Positions 46,901-52,174 of a DNA stretch of 64,000 nt are shown piece after piece (the first letter of the stretch is position 1; each line of letters starts with the position of its first letter). The translations under genes were made by a program, and so were the position numbers. Under the pieces are notes generated by a model that saw nothing but the letters and a program-made list of their open reading frames with translations, did not search any database and was not told the DNA's origin. Origin of the DNA: Ariolimax columbianus (taxonomy: Eukaryota > Mollusca > Gastropoda > Stylommatophora > Arionidae); contig JAVGWX010000007.1 in the NCBI GenBank assembly GCA_036924085.1, forward strand, positions 75,950,448 to 76,014,447. Direction: 5' to 3'.

Positions 46901-49900
46901 AGGGAGAACATTTAGGCTGACAACTGACCAGTGCAGCCTTAAATACTATATGTTCAACAGATTAAACAACGAGCACACAGACATGTATGTGTGTAGAAAA
47001 CAAACTTTAGAACATGTATATTCTGAGTCTCTTACAACAACATGACTTTCTCTAGTCTATTTGAGAGATAAACTATTTGGCAACAGAAAAAGCTTAAAAC
47101 TAACTGTCAGTTTTACAAGGACAAATAAACGTGGCTATCTGAGAGTGAATAAACTCAACTCAAAATTTGTATACTGGTTTAGAAGACTCTACAGAGTCTG
47201 TATACAACAAGTTTCTTTGAGGGTGGGTTTTACTGTTGTGCAAGTCCATTTTAATAGACTCAAACACTAGGCAACATCTATAGCTGCTTTTAACAAATAC
47301 CTGGGAAAAGGTACAAAAACTTAGATAGATTTTTTTAAATTTAAATTTTGTTCGGACAGCAGCTGTTATGCCTACTCTTTTCGATATCCAACTGCAAAGG
47401 AATGTTTAATGTGCTTGACACTGAACACGGGAGTTTGATGTCACTTCCCAGAGATCATGGGAACTTCTTCTTTCATTCTCAATCTCCCACTACCAAACCC
47501 AGAAAAGGCTCAAGTAACGGAATGTAGTCCAGAGAACGGAATGCGTTGTGTCGCAGTTCACAGCCTGGCTGCGATACTTGCACCTTTTGGTCCAACACAT
47601 CTGACTTCAGCAAGCATTTTTTGAGTACCGGGTTAGCATTCCCTCTTCGATCCCTTCTCCTTAGCCAGTTTGCCCTGCTGCAGCCTGTTATCCAGGATCA
47701 CCACGTGGAGGTGTAGAAGGGTCTTGGCAGCTATAGTTCGCTGGCCTTGACACTAGCAGTCAGCTGACCACTGTAGCTCATGCGCTGCTCAGCATCTTGA
47801 TCCCGATCATGGAAACATTTACCAGAAGATCCCCGTGAAAAAAAATCTGGACACCACCGTGATTCGAATACGCGACCTCCGGCACTCAAGGCGGATACCT
47901 TACCTCGAGACCACTGAATGAAGAAGCTGCTTTGTAATAATAATGCCTATTACTACACTCCAGCCCCAACAAATTTTAATTACTAAATTTCAATTGCATA
48001 AAATCATTATAATTATACAATGTCTAGAGTTACATTTCAAGAAAAATTTCCCTGGGTAAATTTATTCTTCCTAGAATGTTTTTATCTACATATGATCAAT
48101 ATCAATAGAATATCATATATTGTTGCACTTCATCATATAAAAATAGTGAAAATAACTACTTTTCAATTTCAATAAAAGAATCTATAAGCTTTGTCTGCTT
48201 AAGAACAATACCCTTTTGAAGTTCAAACTGCACTCTGATCCACATAGTTCGCATGTGACAGGTTGATGTTTACATTCTGCTACATGTTTCTCAAAATTTC
48301 TAAACAGAATTTTCAAGGAGCATCCTCGAGACAAATAACTGCATTGCACCTCTCGAAATTCACACGTTGCTAGATGTTTCTGTAAAACAAGATAATTGAT
48401 TAATAAAGAGTTACAGAGTGAGTTTGCTGCTTAGGTAACAAATAATCAGTGCACCTTAGGCAACTCATTTGCAAACTTTGTTTTTAAAGCCCAATGCGCT
48501 TACAAAAACTCAGTAACAGCAATTTATATTATTATCTACAACTTTAAATGATACAATAAAAAATAAATTAGCAAAGAGCAGTTCAAAACTCAGGTGACAG
48601 GAAATTGTTGACAATGAAACGAAAAATTTACTTTGTATGACACAATATGACCCCTTGTTTTATACTGGTCCTTTGTGGAAGTTAAAGAGCTTCAGTTTTA
48701 AAATCCCTTGTACTTACATTATGTGTACATGATCTGTAGTTGCAGAAGCCACTTATAACATACCTCACACTATGTATCCAAAATCTTTAGTTTCAAAAGC
48801 CACTTATAACATACCTCACACTATGTATCCAAGATCTTTAGTTTCAAAAACCACTTATAACATACTTCACATTATGTATCCAAGATATTTGGTTTCAAAA
48901 TCCCTTATATAATACTCCAATAACCCAAATGATATGCTCAGCATCTCAGTGCCATATGTCTTCTTCTTCTTCTGCTGTGTTCGTTTTCAATCTTCTGCTA
49001 CCAAACCCTGAATAAGGCTTTATAAGTAACAAGATGTTGTTCAGAGAACGGAATGCCTTGTGTTGCTAGTTTACAGCTTGGCTGCGATATTTGCACCTTT
49101 CTGTCCGACACATCCGTCTTCGGCAAGACCATATGTCTATATCTGATGGTTAATAGTGTGATAACCACCTACCTCCCAACAACTTAATGTGATCTTTTTC
49201 TCACAGCCTTTACTAGCATTATAACAGTAGGCCAGAAGTTGTTTCATCTCACGGCGACAACCTGGATCAGGAAACACCTGCAGAATCAAAACAAATATTA
49301 TTATTTTGAATGCCACTTGATATCCAAAAACCTGCTACTTGTATGCATATTTGTTCTTTACTGTAAATGTTTGATCATTAAGCTTTCCTTTAATTTTCAA
49401 TGGCTCATAATTAATTTGCTTTGTAATAAATTCTTTTGCTATCTTTGTTTTCCTCTCGTTTGTTTTGCCTATACTAAAAATAAACTGTAATGTTTGTTAT
49501 ATGATAACTTGAAGGTCAAAGGAAACAATTAACAGTTAACTTGATTTTCAACTTCCCAGGAACGAATCGTAGTGTCCTTTATCAGGTAGGAAAGAATGGG
49601 CTCAACCATAGAATGACATTTACCGAAACAGGAGAGACACATGGTAATTGATCATTATTGAAATCATTATTGTGTTTAGATTAAAAAACACGCGTATCTG
49701 CCTCCACTCACAACTTCAGCAATACTTTCAGAATAGCATAGACTCTATACTCCGCACATTATAGATTCTCTCAGTGAGAAATCTTGTTTCCGTTCTCAAG
49801 CAGGTCATTAACTGAACATTTGTTTTTAAACTGTGTGCTTTCGTTTAGGTTTATCAGAGCAAAACATTTGATTTTAAACTGTGTGCTTTCATTTAGGTTT

Positions 49901-52142
49901 ATCAGAGTAAAATATTTGATTTTAAACTGTGCTTTCATTTAGGTTTATCAGAGTAAAATTTTTGATTTTAAACTGTGTGCTTTCATTTAGATATATCAGA
50001 GTAAAACATTTCATTATTTTGATGTCTTCATTAGGCTGGATCACACAGTCTAGACACTCAGCTTCTCTACCAAAGAATCTGGATCTTCTTGTAGAAGCTT
50101 AAAGTAGCCTGATGTATAATGTCTGAACATCTTGTCAAAGAGGTTATCATATCAAAGCTTCATGTTTTCATGCTTATATTTGTCAATGCAAGATTGTTCA
50201 TGCCTCATGGGAACCTTAATTGGCAGATACTGGAAGTGTGCAGGAAAGAAAAACTAGGATGCAATACATGATAATTAATAACAACAGCTGAAGAAAGAAA
50301 AATAGTTGCCTTACTGTGTCCTTTGTAACTTCTTCACAATCATCTTCGTTTGCTGGACATCTTTTGGACAATTCTGTTTTCAAGAAAATGTCCACACAAA
50401 TCCGGCACATGCGATGTCCACAACTTGTTTGTACTGGATCTCTCAGCAACCTATGTTTACTCTTGATCATGACACACACTTTACATTCGTACTTTTCATC
50501 TTGATAAACCAACTGGGGATCTTCATCCTATTTGTAAAACAGTAAATACATTAATCAGCAGACATTATTGACTTTCTTTATCCAAATGTGGAACATCTTG
50601 ATTTAACGATTAGAGGTACACGATTTCTCTTGCATCATATAATCTCTCTTCCTCTTCTTATTATCCCATATTTGATATTTGCACCATAAGAGGAGTTCCA
50701 GTAAGGAACTCGACCGTTGCTTGGAGCTTCTATGTAGCTCCGTATAGTTTTGAATTTAGCATTGAATTGTTGGGTCAGTGTATCCTCCTTTAGTGGCCGC
50801 AGTTCTACAATACTTGCTCAGCACTTTACTCATTGAGTCCACTTGCACACAATGGTGAAGCAGACAGCCGAAACTTGTACATGTGTCTGTCCAGTCTGTT
50901 GGGCCTTGTCCTCAGGTAAAGAATGGTGATCTGTCCCTGCCGGTGAAAAGTATGATAGTCGTCGTTTCGTTGGTTCTGTTCTGTTTTGACAGACTGGGTA
51001 GCTATTGTTTTATGTATATGATTTGTATGTATTTTTGGTCACAATTTCCTCCAATGTTTGCGAACCTTTCTGCCTTATCATGTCTCTTGAAAGTGATAAC
51101 GGAGATAAAACAAAGATCAATAGAAGTGTGTAGTCATTGGTCAATGTATCTGACTGACTTGTGATAATGTCAACAGTTGAACAAGTTGACAGACTTCAAA
51201 TAAGTGTTAAAAGCAAGTAAGTGTTAGTTTTATGCCGGAAGAATATGTCGACACACTTACAATAAAAAAAATGGTTTTCAAACAATTAAAAGAAAACCTT
51301 TTTCAAAATACACTAAACAGTATACAATGATTATATTCTAATAACTTCTTCTTTGGTGTTAATTCTGAAAAAGGACGTTGTGACGTAGTTTACAGCGAAG
51401 CTGTGCTATATGAGTCTTTCGGCACGACACATCCGATTCCAGCTGGCTTTTTTTAGTACCGGGTTTGCCTTTCCACTACGATCCATATCCCTTGGCCAGA
51501 CTGCATTAGTGACGTGTGCAGCCGAATTCCAGGGCCGTCACGTGGAGGAGGAATAGAGCCTGGGCCAGCTATGGTTTGCAGACCCTGTTGCAAGCAAATG
51601 TCTAGTATCAATGTTACTGGCTGCTATCTGTCCATTCACTGCTACATCTTGACCCCGTTATATTAGCTCAGTTAACTTCACTTTTAAGTCTTACACCAAT
51701 CACCCATGTTCCATCCCAAATATGAAATCAAATCATAAAACGCTGAATACATAACTAAATACTACTGAATACTTATAAGCGCCCCACGCTTTTATTTCAT
51801 ATTTATGATTAAAAAAATAATGAATCATTGGTGTACAGCGTAAAAGTAAAGTTTACTAAGTTAACAGAACTGAATTATTTTATACTTTTTATAGTGCGTT
51901 TTGCCATTAAGATTTTTTTATATTTGTTTTTTATTCATTTTATTTGATCCTTTTCAATCTTTCGGAAATGTGACATCCTTTGTTTCTGTGAAATACTCCG
52001 TGTTTTAAAATTATCCTAATAATAGTCACAATATTGTCCCAAAAAATAACATTAATTAAAGTGTACTGACTCCAAGTTTATACCAGACCTGATCGGAGAG
52101 CGTCTGAATTTTCAGATACAAGATTTGGCCCTAACTAACTAG

Positions 52143-52174
<32 letters not shown>

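Noticed and set aside
49239..49490. 83-codon plus-strand frame
   Set aside because: It overlaps TRAF exon 3 antisense and is rich in chance hydrophobic residues from AT-rich DNA.
50216..50314. RING exon continued as an open frame to 50216 (RQLFFFLQLLLLIIMYC)
   Set aside because: This is intron read-through past a good ACA|GTAAGG donor; zinc-finger exon 3 joins in phase at that donor.
50883..51164. 93-codon hydrophobic plus-strand frame in TRAF intron 1
   Set aside because: No homology recognised, no exon signals, and it partly overlaps an antisense LINE tail.
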